Source: Ananas comosus | Taxonomy: Eukaryota > Streptophyta > Magnoliopsida > Poales > Bromeliaceae | Length of the DNA stretch: 64,000 nt | Direction of reading: 5' to 3' | NCBI RefSeq assembly: GCF_001540865.1 | Contig: NW_017893412.1 | Span: forward strand, 19,399-83,398 | Shown: in pieces, positions 21,260 through 32,340 of the stretch | Numbering within the stretch: the stretch's first letter is position 1 | Layout of the letters: every line of letters starts with the position of its first letter | The notes under the pieces: generated by a model | What the model saw: the letters and a program-made list of their open reading frames with translations, nothing else | Database searches by the model: none | What the model was told of the DNA's origin: nothing | Made by a program: the position numbers and the translations under genes

Positions 21260-23180
21260 ATTTTGTCTTCGAGAAGCAATCGAAATTGCCGCGCTAATCG
21301 ACCCTAAGGTGAGTTAGCATTCCGTCATTGGCAAAACAGATTTTTGGGTAGTCTGGTGCCCATATGGGTTTTCACCAAATGCCTTCCCCTAACTTTTGCC
21401 TGTGAGCCTCGAAAGGTTTGCTCACAGCGGGAATCCCAATTTTGCCTGTGGGGTTATACCACAGTCGGGGACTTTTTGTAATTTTACCCTTGAAGTCTGA
21501 TGTGGACAATCAAGTCTGCTGGTGGCTCATATTTTACCCATATTGTCTAAAAAATTTAGACAACATGTCATCCACCTCTCTTTTTTTTGTATAAGGAAAT
21601 ATGTATTTTTTTATTTATTTTGCCTCGAGAAGCAATCAAAATTGCCACGCATAACCGACCTTAAGGTGAGTTAGCATTCCGTCGTAGGCAAAATATATTT
21701 TGCGTAATAGGGAATATAGATTATTTTTTATTTATTTTGGCTCGAGAAGCAATCGAAATTGCTCCGCATAACCGACCCTTAGGTGAGTTAGCATTCCGTC
21801 ATAGGCAAAATATATTTTGGGTAATAGGGAATATGGATTATTTTTTATTTATTTTGCTTCGAGAAGCAATCGAAATTGTTGCGCATAACCGATCCTAAGG
21901 TGAGTTAGCATTCCATCATAGGCAAAATATATCTTGGGTAGTTTGGCGCCCATATGGGTTTTCACCAGGTACCTTCCCTTACCTTTTGCCTGTGAGCCTC
22001 GGAAGATTGAGACTTTTTTGCAATTTTACCCTTGAAGTCTGATGTGGACAATCAAGTCCGCTGGTGGCTCATATTTTACCCATATTGTCTAAAAAATTTA
22101 GACAATATGTCGTCCACCTCTATTTTTTTTTGTATAAGAAAATATGTATTTTTTTATTTATTTTGCCTCGAGAAGCAATTGAAATTGCCACGCATAACCG
22201 ACCCTAAGGTGAGTTAGCATTCCGTCATAGGCAAAATATATTTTGGGTAATCGGGGATATGGATTATTTTTTATTTATTTTGGCTCGAGAAGCAATCAAA
22301 ATTGCTCCGCATAACCGACCCTAAGGTGAGTTAGCATTCCGTCATAGGCAAAATATATTTTGGGTAATAGGGAATATGGATTATTTTTTATTTATTTTGC
22401 CTCGAGAAGCAATCGAAATTACTGCGCATAACCGACCCTAAGGTGAGTTAGCATTCCGTCATAGGCAAAATATATCTTGGGTAGTCTGGCACCTATATGG
22501 GTTTTCACCAGGTACCTTTCCCTATCTTTTGCCTGTGAGCCTCGAAAGGTTTTCTCACAGCGGGGATCCCGATTTTGCCTGTGGGGTTATACCACAGCCG
22601 GGGTCTTTTTTGCAACTTTACCCTTGAAGTCCGATGTGGACAATCAAGTCCGCTGGTGGCTCATATTTTACCCATATTATCTAAAAAAATTAGATAACAT
22701 GTCCTCCACCTCTTTTTTTTTGTATCAGAAAATATGTATTTTTTTTATTTATTTTGTCTCGAGAAGCAATCGAAATTGTCACACATAACCAACCCTAAGG
22801 TGAGTTAGCATATTCCGTCAGAGGCAAAATATATTTTGGGTAATAGGAAATATGGATTATTTTTATTTATTTTGCCTCGAGAAGCAATCGAAATTGCTGC
22901 GCATAGCATTCCGTTATAGGCAAAATATATTTTGGGTACTCTGGTGCCCGAATGGGTTTTCACCAGATATCTTCCCCTAACTTTTGCATGTGAACCTCAA
23001 AAGGTTTTCTCACAGCGGGGATCCCAATTTTGCCTGTAGAGTTATACCACAGCCAAAATTTTTTTACAATTTTACCCTTGAAGTCCGATGTGGACAATCA
23101 AGTCCGCTGGTGGCTCATATTTTACCCATATTATCTAAAAAAATTTAGACAACATGTCCTCCACCTTTTTTTTTTTTTTT
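21260..23180. repeat. higher-order repeat region in LARD interior
   Basis: Two nested scales. A 115-120-bp unit (CTCGAGAAGCAATCGAAATTG ... AACCGACCCTAAGGTGAGTTAGCATTCCGTCATAGGC) recurs about eight times. A longer block (GGGTTTTCACCAG, TTTTGCCTGTGAGCCTCG, TGATGTGGACAATCAAGTC) recurs at about 21350, 21950, 22490 and 22940. No coding signal. Confidence 0.85.
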
Positions 23181-23275
23181 TAGATCAATTAAGAAGTGAT
23201 ATGTCTTTCAACTGTATGGTTTAATGAGGATGGCCTTACTATGCATGTTAGTCTCATTTTGTCGACTATATTTGC

Positions 23276-23777
23276 TTAGTTTAACGACATGGCGGTCAAT
23301 TGGATCATTTGGGGCTCTTGAACGTTATTGTCCTTGCCCCCAGCAACCTTTCCTTTATGGAGTTGGCGGCGGTTATTCTTTTTAAAGGACGCTCTCGTTG
23401 GAGGAATGGTGGTTGTAGTATCATTAGAAAGCGCCAGCCTATCGAATACTGATGCTTTCTGCACTCTGCCATTTGGGAATATCAGTCTTCCCTCAGACTC
23501 CATCCTCTTGGATGCAGGTTGGTAAGTGAATCGTTCGCCTATGGGTCGGTGAGGAGGGTTGGGGATGACCATATTGGGTCGTTTTCCTCGAGATGGCAGT
23601 CAAGGAATGACAACATTTGATACATCCTGTGAAGAGGCAGCGGGAGTGGTCATGGCCCCAGTAGCAGCAAGAATTTGAGCCATGACAGCAGCTCGAACAT
23701 CTTCCGAAATGGTGCCAAATTGGATTGAGGCACCTGCAGTTTCGAATGTCAGGATGGACGTGGGCAAGCAGACTCAC
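23276..23777 (-). pseudogene. gag-like remnant of the LARD element
   Basis: The minus strand just downstream of the PBS has an open stretch 23572-23276 containing PPHRPIGERFTYQP, GRVQKASVFDRLA and a basic RRQLHKGKVAGGK tail, the composition of a Gag C-terminus. The upstream part (23777-23580) is readable only in shifted frames. No protease or polymerase follows. It is probably the last coding trace of the ancestral element. Confidence 0.5.
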
Positions 23778-23918
23778 GAACCCGCCTTCAATATTATTGA
23801 GTTTGTTGATACAACGACAACGTTCTTTGATGTTGGTGCCATTTCCTTGTGGAAAAAGGTAGAAGCTAGAACCCCTTCTTTTTTTTTTTTAAGGTCTCGA
23901 AGATGGAAGGAGAAGCCA

Positions 23919-23937
23919 TGTCCCACTGGGCGTGCCA
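23919..23937 (-). promoter_or_regulatory. primer binding site of the LARD element
   Basis: The minus strand reads TGGCACGCCCAGTGGGAC three bases after the 5' LTR end. It differs by only two bases from the PBS of A1, suggesting the same tRNA primer and possibly shared mobilisation. Confidence 0.75.
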
Positions 23938-25442
23938 TTTTGTCTGCCACCACGAATGACACACCTCGCACGGTCGATGATTTTTGGCCGTGTGGTGTAG
24001 TATTCATGATTCAGATAAGTATTTATATGTATATGGGTATCAGGTATTGCAAGTCCATGGCTTCAAATAGATGCAAGCATCTATTGTTAATTACCCCTGT
24101 GGCATTGGGGCACCTTCGATTAAGAGACCTTTATAGATAGAATGCGATGAATCGTGTCCTGATTGTTTGATTGATTGAATCCTAAGTATATGTATTAGAA
24201 TTCAGTTGAATTTGAGATTGACAAGGTCCTAAGTATATGTGTTAAGACCTAGTCGATGTTAAACTCTTAAGTATATGTATTAGAGTCTAATTGGCTCTAA
24301 GTATATGTCTTAGAGTCCGATTATATTTGGCTTCACCTTAGTTGTATGTTCTGAGGTGAAGATGTGACCAAACCCCAAGTATATGTATTGAGGTAAGTCG
24401 AATTTGATATTACTCGAAGGTGGATAGTGGCTAATTCCTGAGTGTATGTGTCAGGATTAACCGAGTTTGATATATTATTTTTACTCTAGTTATATGTTCT
24501 AGAGTGAGGATCTAACTAAGCCCTAAGGTATTGCGTTAGGGTTCGTCGGATTTGATTTGCATAAGCTCTAAGTATATGTATTAGAGCTCGATCAGGTATG
24601 GATTTCACTCTAGGTAGATATACTAGAGTAAAAGGCTGACTAGACCCAAAGTGTATGTGTTGAGACTAGTCGAGCTTGGTTTGACTTCCACTCTAGGTAT
24701 ATGTGCTAGAGTAAAAGGTTGACTAGACCTTAAAGGATATGTGTTTGGTTCACGAACTTGGAAAAGCTTTATGAACTTGGTTCATGGTTTATAGGATTTG
24801 GTTCATGAACTTGGGTATGGTTCGTAGCGTTTAGTTCACGAACTTGATTCATGGATTATGGGATGTGGGTATGGTTCGTGGTGTTTGGTTCACGAACTTG
24901 GTTATGGGACTTGGGTATGGTTCATGAACTTGGTTTATGATTCATGAACTTGGTTTATGGTTTATGGTCCATAAGGTTTGGTATATGGTTCATGAACTTG
25001 GTTTATGGTTTATGAAGTTGGGTATATTGGATATGGTTCATGAACTTGGATATGGTTCATGGGTGAGATTTATGAACTTGGCTCATGAATCTTGGTTTAT
25101 GGACTTGATTCATGATTCATGAACTTGGTTTATGGTTTATGAAGTTGGGTATATGGGATTTGGTTCATGAACTTGGATATGGTTCATGGACTTGGTTCAT
25201 GGTTCATGAACTTGGTTTATTTTGGTTCATGGGCCTTGATTCATGAACTTGGGTTATGATCCGTGGTGTTTGGTTCACGAACTTGGGTAAGATTCATGCA
25301 TGTGGTTCGTGCTTCAGGAACTTGGTTTATGAGTTTTGGTTCATGAGACTTGATTCATGAACTTGGATATAGGATTTGGGATTTGGTTCACGAACTTAGG
25401 TATGGTTTAGGTTCATGAGCCTAAGTTGGAAGTTGGATTTGG

Positions 25443-25743
25443 NNNNNNNNNNNNNNNNNNNNNNNNNNNNNNNNNNNNNNNNNNNNNNNNNNNNNNNNNN
25501 NNNNNNNNNNNNNNNNNNNNNNNNNNNNNNNNNNNNNNNNNNNNNNNNNNNNNNNNNNNNNNNNNNNNNNNNNNNNNNNNNNNNNNNNNNNNNNNNNNNN
25601 NNNNNNNNNNNNNNNNNNNNNNNNNNNNNNNNNNNNNNNNNNNNNNNNNNNNNNNNNNNNNNNNNNNNNNNNNNNNNNNNNNNNNNNNNNNNNNNNNNNN
25701 NNNNNNNNNNNNNNNNNNNNNNNNNNNNNNNNNNNNNNNNNNN
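25443..25743. other. assembly gap (301 n)
   Basis: Unknown bases inside the repetitive part of the LARD 5' LTR. Open frames running across it are meaningless. Confidence 1.
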
Positions 25744-26760
25744 AATCAAAACGGTGGATATCTCTGCGGACCCCAAATCAAATTGGAAAATCAATATCAA
25801 ATCGAAATCAACAGGGATTTCTAGACCAAATCAATTAAAATTCAAAATGAGAATTTTCGGACCCCCAAATCCAAATCGAGATCAAAGAAGGGAATTTCTC
25901 GTACCCCAAATAAACAAAATCAAAAGGGATTTCTTCGGATCCGAATCAAGTTGCAAAATCAAAAGAGAATTGTCTTGAACCCGAAATAGAATTGAAAAGA
26001 AAATCAAGTCCACATACAAACCAAATCCGAATCAAGTTCACATACGAAACCAAATCGAATCAAGTCCAACATCCAAACCAAATTCAAATCCAGTCCACAT
26101 AAAAATCAAACCCAAAGTCCAAATAAACCCAAACCATCCACAAATAAAATCCAAACCCAACCCAATCCAAACCCAAATCCACAAATAAACCCAAACCCAA
26201 ACCAAATCAAATCCAACCCAAACCAAAACAAAACCAAAATCCAAACCGAAACCCGAACCCAAAACCAAAACCAACCCAACCCAAATCAAGTACACAATCC
26301 AATCCAACCAAACCAAAATTATTTTTAGGTTCGGGTTTCAGGTTTATTTGGGTTTGGTAAGGTGTTTATTTTAGGTTTGGGTTGGTGGACTGGATTTGAA
26401 TTTGGTTTGGATGTGGACTTGATTCGGATTTGGTTTCGTATGTGAACTTGATTCGGATTTGGTTTGTATGTGGACTTGATTTTCTTTTCAATTCTATTTC
26501 GGGTTCGAGACAATTCTCTTTTGATTTTGCAACTTGATTCGGATCCGAAGAAATCCCTTTTTGATTTTGGTTTGATTTGGGGTACGAAGAAATTCCCTTT
26601 TGATCTCGATTTGGATTTGGGGTCCGAAAAATCTCCATTTTGATTTTTCAATTTGATTTGGGGTCTGAAGAAATCCCTGTTTGATTTCGATTTGGATTTG
26701 ATTTTCCAATTTGATTTGGGGTCCGAAGAAATCCCCGTTTGATTCTCCAATTGGATTTGA
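25744..26760. repeat. inverted duplication beside the gap
   Basis: 25744-26320 is the reverse complement of the TTTGGG and GGGGTCCGAAGAAAT blocks that lie in direct orientation at 26390-26760 and at 17690-18300 in the other LTR. The turning point is near 26325. The left LTR has only the direct copy. It is either a real foldback duplication or a misassembly at the gap. Confidence 0.8.
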
Positions 26761-27207
26761 TTTGGGGTCCGAAGAAATCCCCGTTTGATTCTCCAATTTA
26801 GATTTGATTTTCCAATTTGATTTGGGATCTGAAGGAATCCCCGTTTGATCTTGATTTGGGGTCCAAAGAAATCCCCGTTTTAATTTTGATTTGGGGTCCG
26901 AAGAAATTCCCATTTGGTTCTAATTTGGGGTCCGAAGAAATTCCCGTTTAGATTCCAATTTAGGGTCCGAAGAAACCCCCGTTTTAATTTTGATTTGGGG
27001 TCCGAAGAAACGGAGAATCAAAGATTCCCCTCCCCTCTTCTTGCGATGCTGCAGATGACATCGACGAAGTTGATAACGGTGGAGTGGATCTCTTTGGCCA
27101 TCGAATTTGATTTGACATTTTCGAAGAAATATTGAAGGGTCCGAAGAAATAGGGAATCAAAGATCCCCTCTCCTCTTCTTTCGAAAGTATCAAACCAGCG
27201 ATGTTAG

Positions 27208-29751
27208 TGTCACGCCCCGGGACCCAGCGGAAGCCCGCCGGGCGCGTGTCCAGACCCGCCGTACGTCTAAAACATACAAGGCGTCTAAAAATAAAGTGGT
27301 AAATAAAACAACACGAGAAGGCATCTAGGAGTATCAGAGCAAAGTAACTACGAAATGCTACAACAAGAAGAAGATCATAAAACTGATAATCCGCTAAGTA
27401 AAACATAAGATAATACAAAAGGAGTCCCAAAGCAAGTACAAATCTGAATACAAGGTGGTCTCTCTATACATGGTGCCAAAAACTCTCCCTCTCTGCTAAT
27501 CACAAACAAAAGAAGGAGTAAGCCACTATTGCAAAACGGATTCCTCTTCCCGAGCTAGTCTACGGCGACACCTTGCCGCGATCCGTGTCCTCCGCGGGCC
27601 AGTGCCGGATGGCTCTGAAAGAAACATAGAAACATTGAGGCGTGAGGAACTGTTAAATATAGTTGCCGAGGGGCAATTACTGACTTCAGTGACATGCCGC
27701 CACTAGGCCCGAAACTACACAAAGTGGGTCAGTGAACAGTATAAGCCAAAGTGATAAGAACAACTAGGAAATAAATATGAATACTATTTCAACCATGATA
27801 TCTCTACTTAGCATGATTTGCATAAGTAAGAACGGCAATTACTACAAGTATGTGCACAAGAGTATCCAACATGCAAATGTATAAGTACGCAACTAAACCA
27901 ATGTCCACAATGTAAATAGTAAAGATGTCATTGTTTACTATTCTAGTCAATGTCCACTTGTCACTTTAATTGTTTACAGTTCAACTTTGATAAGACCCAC
28001 CCGAAGGCTGTCTGGCATAAGACCCACCCGAAGGTTGTCTGGCTTTACCGTGCCTAATGGCCCCGTGGTAGTCAACATACCCACCATAGGAATGAGCCTT
28101 TCCCACGGCAATCCACTTCGGCGCCCAATCCCGCACGGCGATCGTATCGTGATGGCCAACTCCGGAGTGCCGGCTTGTAGGGAGCGACCCTCACAAGCAT
28201 GTGCGAATGAGCACAATGGCAAGCATGCGTATCAGTCCGTCTCAAGCAACAAGTCCTCATGTCTAAAACATGAAATATATCGAATGTCGTAAAGGCCTAT
28301 CACTATGTCGTCATGTCTCTAACATGGAATATAGTCGATGTCCAATGGCCTATCACTATGTCTTTATGTTGCATTTTCATAGTTTACTAGTTTCAAGTGC
28401 CCCTTTATGACACTATTGTTCAATGAGTCTAAGCATGGCATCTAAGTTCATGAATACATAATTCTACTCATTTCAAACATAGGAGACATGTTCTCAACTT
28501 GCAAGGTCAACTACCCTTCACAATGCATGCAATCTACACATATAGCTCTACTATATAGAGTGCAATTTCATGACACATAAGGCATGCATTTCAAGTGTTC
28601 TAAAATTCACATAAATCATATTTAACATGGATTTGCATTCAAAAATACTTTACGACAAGTATAGAAACATAGGGGGCTATTTTGTCCCGTGTTCATGAAG
28701 CCAAATCCACCGAAGATACCGAAACCCTTCGTAAGCTTCGACGAAGGTGTCGACTAGTCTCCTAGCACCCTAAAGATGTAGGAACAAGGGTCAAACAAAA
28801 CTTATGATCAAACCTACGCTCAATCAATAAGCAACATAGGCTAAGGTGGAGAAAAACTCACATAGGTGAAGAAATCCTCTCTCAAACTCTAAATGGGAGT
28901 TAGAGTTCTTCAAATCCAACCTAAATAAAGGTTTCAAACTCATCAATTAGGTTTCAAGGCCCTCAAAACTAAAAAGCCCCAAATCTAACCCTAGAATCCC
29001 AATCTAGGATTTCATCAAGCAAAAAGCTCCAAAACTAGGATCTAGGGGAGAAGAACTAGTCACATACTTCTAGGAAGCTCCAAACCAAGTCCAAGATCCT
29101 CAAGGGTTAAGGGTTGGTCCACTACCAAGCTTCAAAAGCAAGCTCCAAGTCCCTCAAAGGTGAGAAATGAGAGGGAAGGGTTGATGCTCCAAGGCCTTCA
29201 AGCAAGCTCCTCTCCTTCTCCTCTAACTCCTTCTTCTCCTTCTCTTTTTCTTTCTAAAGTGGGTGTGAGGGAGAGGAAATGAGGGTGGGAGAGAGAGGAG
29301 AGGCTCTATAAGCCTTCAAAAGTAACAAAATCCACTTAGGTCCCTCAAAAATCCACTCTGTGCATTGCCCGGTCTGGGCTGATTTCGCGCTTAGGGACCG
29401 GTCTCTTCGACTTGGGACCGGTCTCTCAGCCTGCCCCGAAAATCCAACGTTAGGGAATCGGTCTCTCCCCGCACGGGACCGGTCTCTCCCCGTGCAGACG
29501 CGCTCGGGGACCGGTCTCGCCTACCAGGGACCAGTTGCCTTGCCAGCTGCCGCAACACTGAGCTGAGGGGACCGGTCTTTCATATCAGGGACCAGTCCCC
29601 GAGAGTGAAAACTCTCAGGACAAAGCCAAAACTCTAGAGATCGAACTTTTAGGCCGGAATACCATCTACGGCCTTCCACCAAGTGTGGAAAAGTTCAGAG
29701 TACTCATCAAACACTCAAACCTCGCAATTTGCAAAGGTCCAGTGTGCTACA
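27208..29751 (-). mobile_element. solo LTR, chromovirus family E, copy 2 (2544 bp)
   Basis: The plus strand begins TGTCACGCCCCGGGACCC and ends CCAGTGTGCTACA, flanked by the perfect duplication GTTAG (27203-27207 and 29752-29756). Removing it restores the LARD LTR sequence seen at 18750 (GCGATGTT...GTGGTCGCGG). Same family as 6970-9660. The ACCGGT cluster lies at 29395-29605, with five intact cores and three variants (ATCGGT, ACCAGT, ACCAGT). Confidence 0.93.
29395..29605 (-). promoter_or_regulatory. decaying ACCGGT cluster
   Basis: Eight sites in the same order as in the first family-E copy. Three have lost the palindrome through C-to-T or G-to-A changes within CCGG. A TATA-like TTATAG lies 80 bp downstream on the minus strand (29305-29314). 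Confidence 0.65.
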
Positions 29752-30954
29752 GTTAGGGTGGTCGCGGCAATGTAGATCACCCATTCCATCATCAACAACT
29801 TCGAATGGGGTATTGAGAGGTCCGAAGAAATAGGGAATCAAAGATTCCCCTCACTCTCCCATCGAAGCCATCTAGATGGTATGGATAGTTACGATCGCAG
29901 GACCAAAAAAGAAAAAAAAGAGCGGGAAGAAAAGAGATTTTTTTTCTTCTTCTTCATTTTTCGTCCTTTTTTTTCTTTACCTGTTGATCAAATGACGGAT
30001 TGGATGAATCAGCTCGACGATTCCTCCACCTTTCCGCGGCTCGGCGATCCTCCTCCTTTCCGCGGCTCGGCGATATCTCCTTTTTTTGAATTTTTTGTAT
30101 GTCGGAACGAGTGTAGCAATCTATCTATTTTTTTTGTTCTTTGTCTATCGTATCATCTTCGTAAAAAAAAATTCTCCCATGTTTGATTTCAGTTCTCGTA
30201 TCTATAATGGGAGGGGTGGTCAGAGATATTTTGAGGGATTCGAAATTCGAATTTGAATTTTGAATAGGTTGTTAGATAGTTGGAGGTTTTTTGGGAATTG
30301 GTTGGAGATTCGAAATTCGTAATCGAATTTTGAATCGGTTGTTGGATGGTTGGAATTGGTTGGGAATTCGAAATTCGAAATCGAATTTTAAATCGGTTGT
30401 TGGATGGTTGGAGGATTTTTGGGAATTGCTTAGGGATTCGAAATTCGAAATCGAATTTTGAATCGGTTGTTGGAGGATATTTTGAAAATTGGTTAGAAAT
30501 TCGAAATTCGAAATTGAATTTTGAATAGGTTGCTGGATGGTTAGGTATTCAAAATTCGAATGAGAGATATTTTGGGTGTTGGTTCGAAATTCGAAATCGA
30601 ATTTCGAATCGAATTTAAATATGGTATTCGAGATTGAATTTTTAAATGTGGGTAAAAATGTGGGCCGTTATTTCATGAATTGGGCTGAAATTGGGCCCAC
30701 TTTGATGAAACTTGTTGGGTAGGAATATTCATTGGGCTGAGATGAGGCCCGAATTTTTGTATAGGCCTAAAATCTTACAGAGCTTTTATGAGGCCCATTA
30801 ATTCACATTTATGAATGGGCCTATTGTGGATTAAAATCATAATTATTGGCCCCAAGATTTCTCGGTCAACATGAGACCTATTGGGATTGTATGAATCCGA
30901 ATTTAATCAGTTTTAATTACTTTACCCCAATTTTTTTTCACTCCAAACAGTACC

Positions 30955-31953
30955 TGATGCTCGGCTTTTACCTGCTGACAAGTCAAACACTGAGCCACAA
31001 ATCTGCCAATGTCTCTTTTCATTCCATTCCACCAGAACTGTGCCTTTAAGTCCTTATACATCTTGGTTCCACCAGGGTAAACCGTATAAGGAGAACAATG
31101 AGCCTCTCTCAAAATGTCCTCTCGGATCTCTGAATCCACTGGCACACACAGTCTGTCCCTGTACCGCAGTACTCCCGAACTGTCCACAACAAAACCCTCG
31201 GCCTGTCCCCTCTCCAACTGCTCTCGAATTCTCGACAAGTGCGGATCTCCACTCTGTTTCTCTCGGATCCTATCCAACAGAGTGGGCTGCAAGACCATAG
31301 ACATCAGTCTTGTAGTAGATCCAGGGAACACTATCTCGAGCCTCAACCGCTGCAGCTTCTCGAGTAACGGCCTCTGCTGAGTAATCAACATGCTCAAGCC
31401 TTGCACAGCCTTCCTGCTGAACCTATCTGCCACTACATTTGCCTTACCGGGATGATACTGAATATTAATGTCATAGTCCTTCAGTAACTCCAACCACAGA
31501 CGCTGCCTCAGATTCAATTCCCTTTGAGTAAATTGATACTTGAGACTTTTATGATCGGTGAAAATCTCGCAGTGCTCGCTGTACAAGTAATGTCGCCACA
31601 ACTTCAAGGCAAAAACTACCGCGGCAAGCTCCACGTCATGCGTAGGGTAATTCATCTCATAATCCTTTAACTGCCGTGAAGCATAAGCAATTATCTTACC
31701 ATGCTGCATCAGCACACTACCCAATCCACTGTGCGATGCATCACTATAGATCACAAATCCTTCCCCCATCACTGGAAGGGCAAGGATAGGAGCTGACATC
31801 AACCTCAGTCTCAACTCGTCGAAGCTCCTCTGACAGTCCTCACTCCAAAGGAACCGAATCCCCTTTCGAGTCAATCGAGTGAAGCGTGTGGAAAGCTTCG
31901 TAAGCCTTCCACAAACTGACGGTAATATCCTGCCAGTCCCAGAAAACTCCTCA
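30955..31953 (-). pseudogene. RT C-terminus, RNase H and integrase zinc finger of family B
   Basis: Lies between the two insertions. On the minus strand it has an RNase H region with [36 protein letters not shown] and [16 protein letters not shown], then the HHCC zinc-binding module of integrase ([11 protein letters not shown] ... [11 protein letters not shown]). A frameshift lies near 31880-31900. Across the CACTA element the RT frame (TVTEV, then [11 protein letters not shown]) is contiguous once one TSD copy is discounted. Across the LARD element it continues at 13799. Confidence 0.9.
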
Positions 31954-32340
31954 CACTACTAGAAAATTAGTCATTAGTGGCATTTATTTATGCTGCTGAA
32001 TGATCAACAAATGCTGCTAAAAGTTTTAGCAGCATATGACACCAAATGCTGCCTATGCCAATGTTGCTAAAAGTATTAGCAGCATTAATTATAAATGCCG
32101 CCAATATAAATCAATTAGTGTCATTAGGGATATGCCGCTAAAAGGGATTAAATGCTAATTTAAATTGTTTATTAGCGGCACATAAATATAATGCCGCTAA
32201 TACAAATATATGATTTTAGAAATTAAAATTTTAAAATTTTAATTTTATTTATATTTAATTTTTTTGAGATGCTACCTGCTTCATTTATTTTTTTCGTCTT
32301 AAACTTTGCTGGAAATGTGAATCAACTAGGATTCGAACTT
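31954..32340. repeat. left subterminal arm of the CACTA element
   Basis: TIR followed by about ten GCCGCTAA or AGCGGCAT-type motifs to 32200, then AT-rich sequence. It ends where the hAT-like piece starts. Confidence 0.8.

Larger units (their letters stand above)
13805..30949 (-). mobile_element. LARD-like non-autonomous LTR retrotransposon (17.1 kb)
   Basis: Very long LTRs at 13805-19955 and 23941-30949 share ends (TGTCTGCCACC and CAAACA on the plus strand) and almost identical first 120 bases. The target-site duplication is GTACC (13800-13804 and 30950-30954), placed inside the family-B integrase. On the minus strand a PBS follows the right LTR and a polypurine tract precedes the left LTR. 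The 4-kb interior has only a gag-like remnant and tandem arrays, with no pol. This fits a large retrotransposon derivative. Its PBS type matches the Tat-like A elements, which are candidates for supplying its proteins (inference). Confidence 0.9.
23941..30949 (-). repeat. 5' LTR of the LARD element
   Basis: 7009 bp including a 2544-bp solo LTR plus duplication and 301 n, so about 4.46 kb net. It starts TGTCTGCCACC like the left LTR and ends CTCCAAACA. It lacks the Harbinger-like insertion found in the left LTR and contains an inverted duplicate next to the gap. Confidence 0.88.

Noticed and set aside
20991..21317. A repetitive-protein gene
   Set aside because: The open frame follows from the 39-bp period; neighbouring units break it and no start context is seen.
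23682..24140. A host gene at the LARD 5' LTR boundary
   Set aside because: The frame crosses the LTR edge and the same LTR sequence recurs at 13805.
25396..25978. Open frames across the gap
   Set aside because: Mostly unknown bases.
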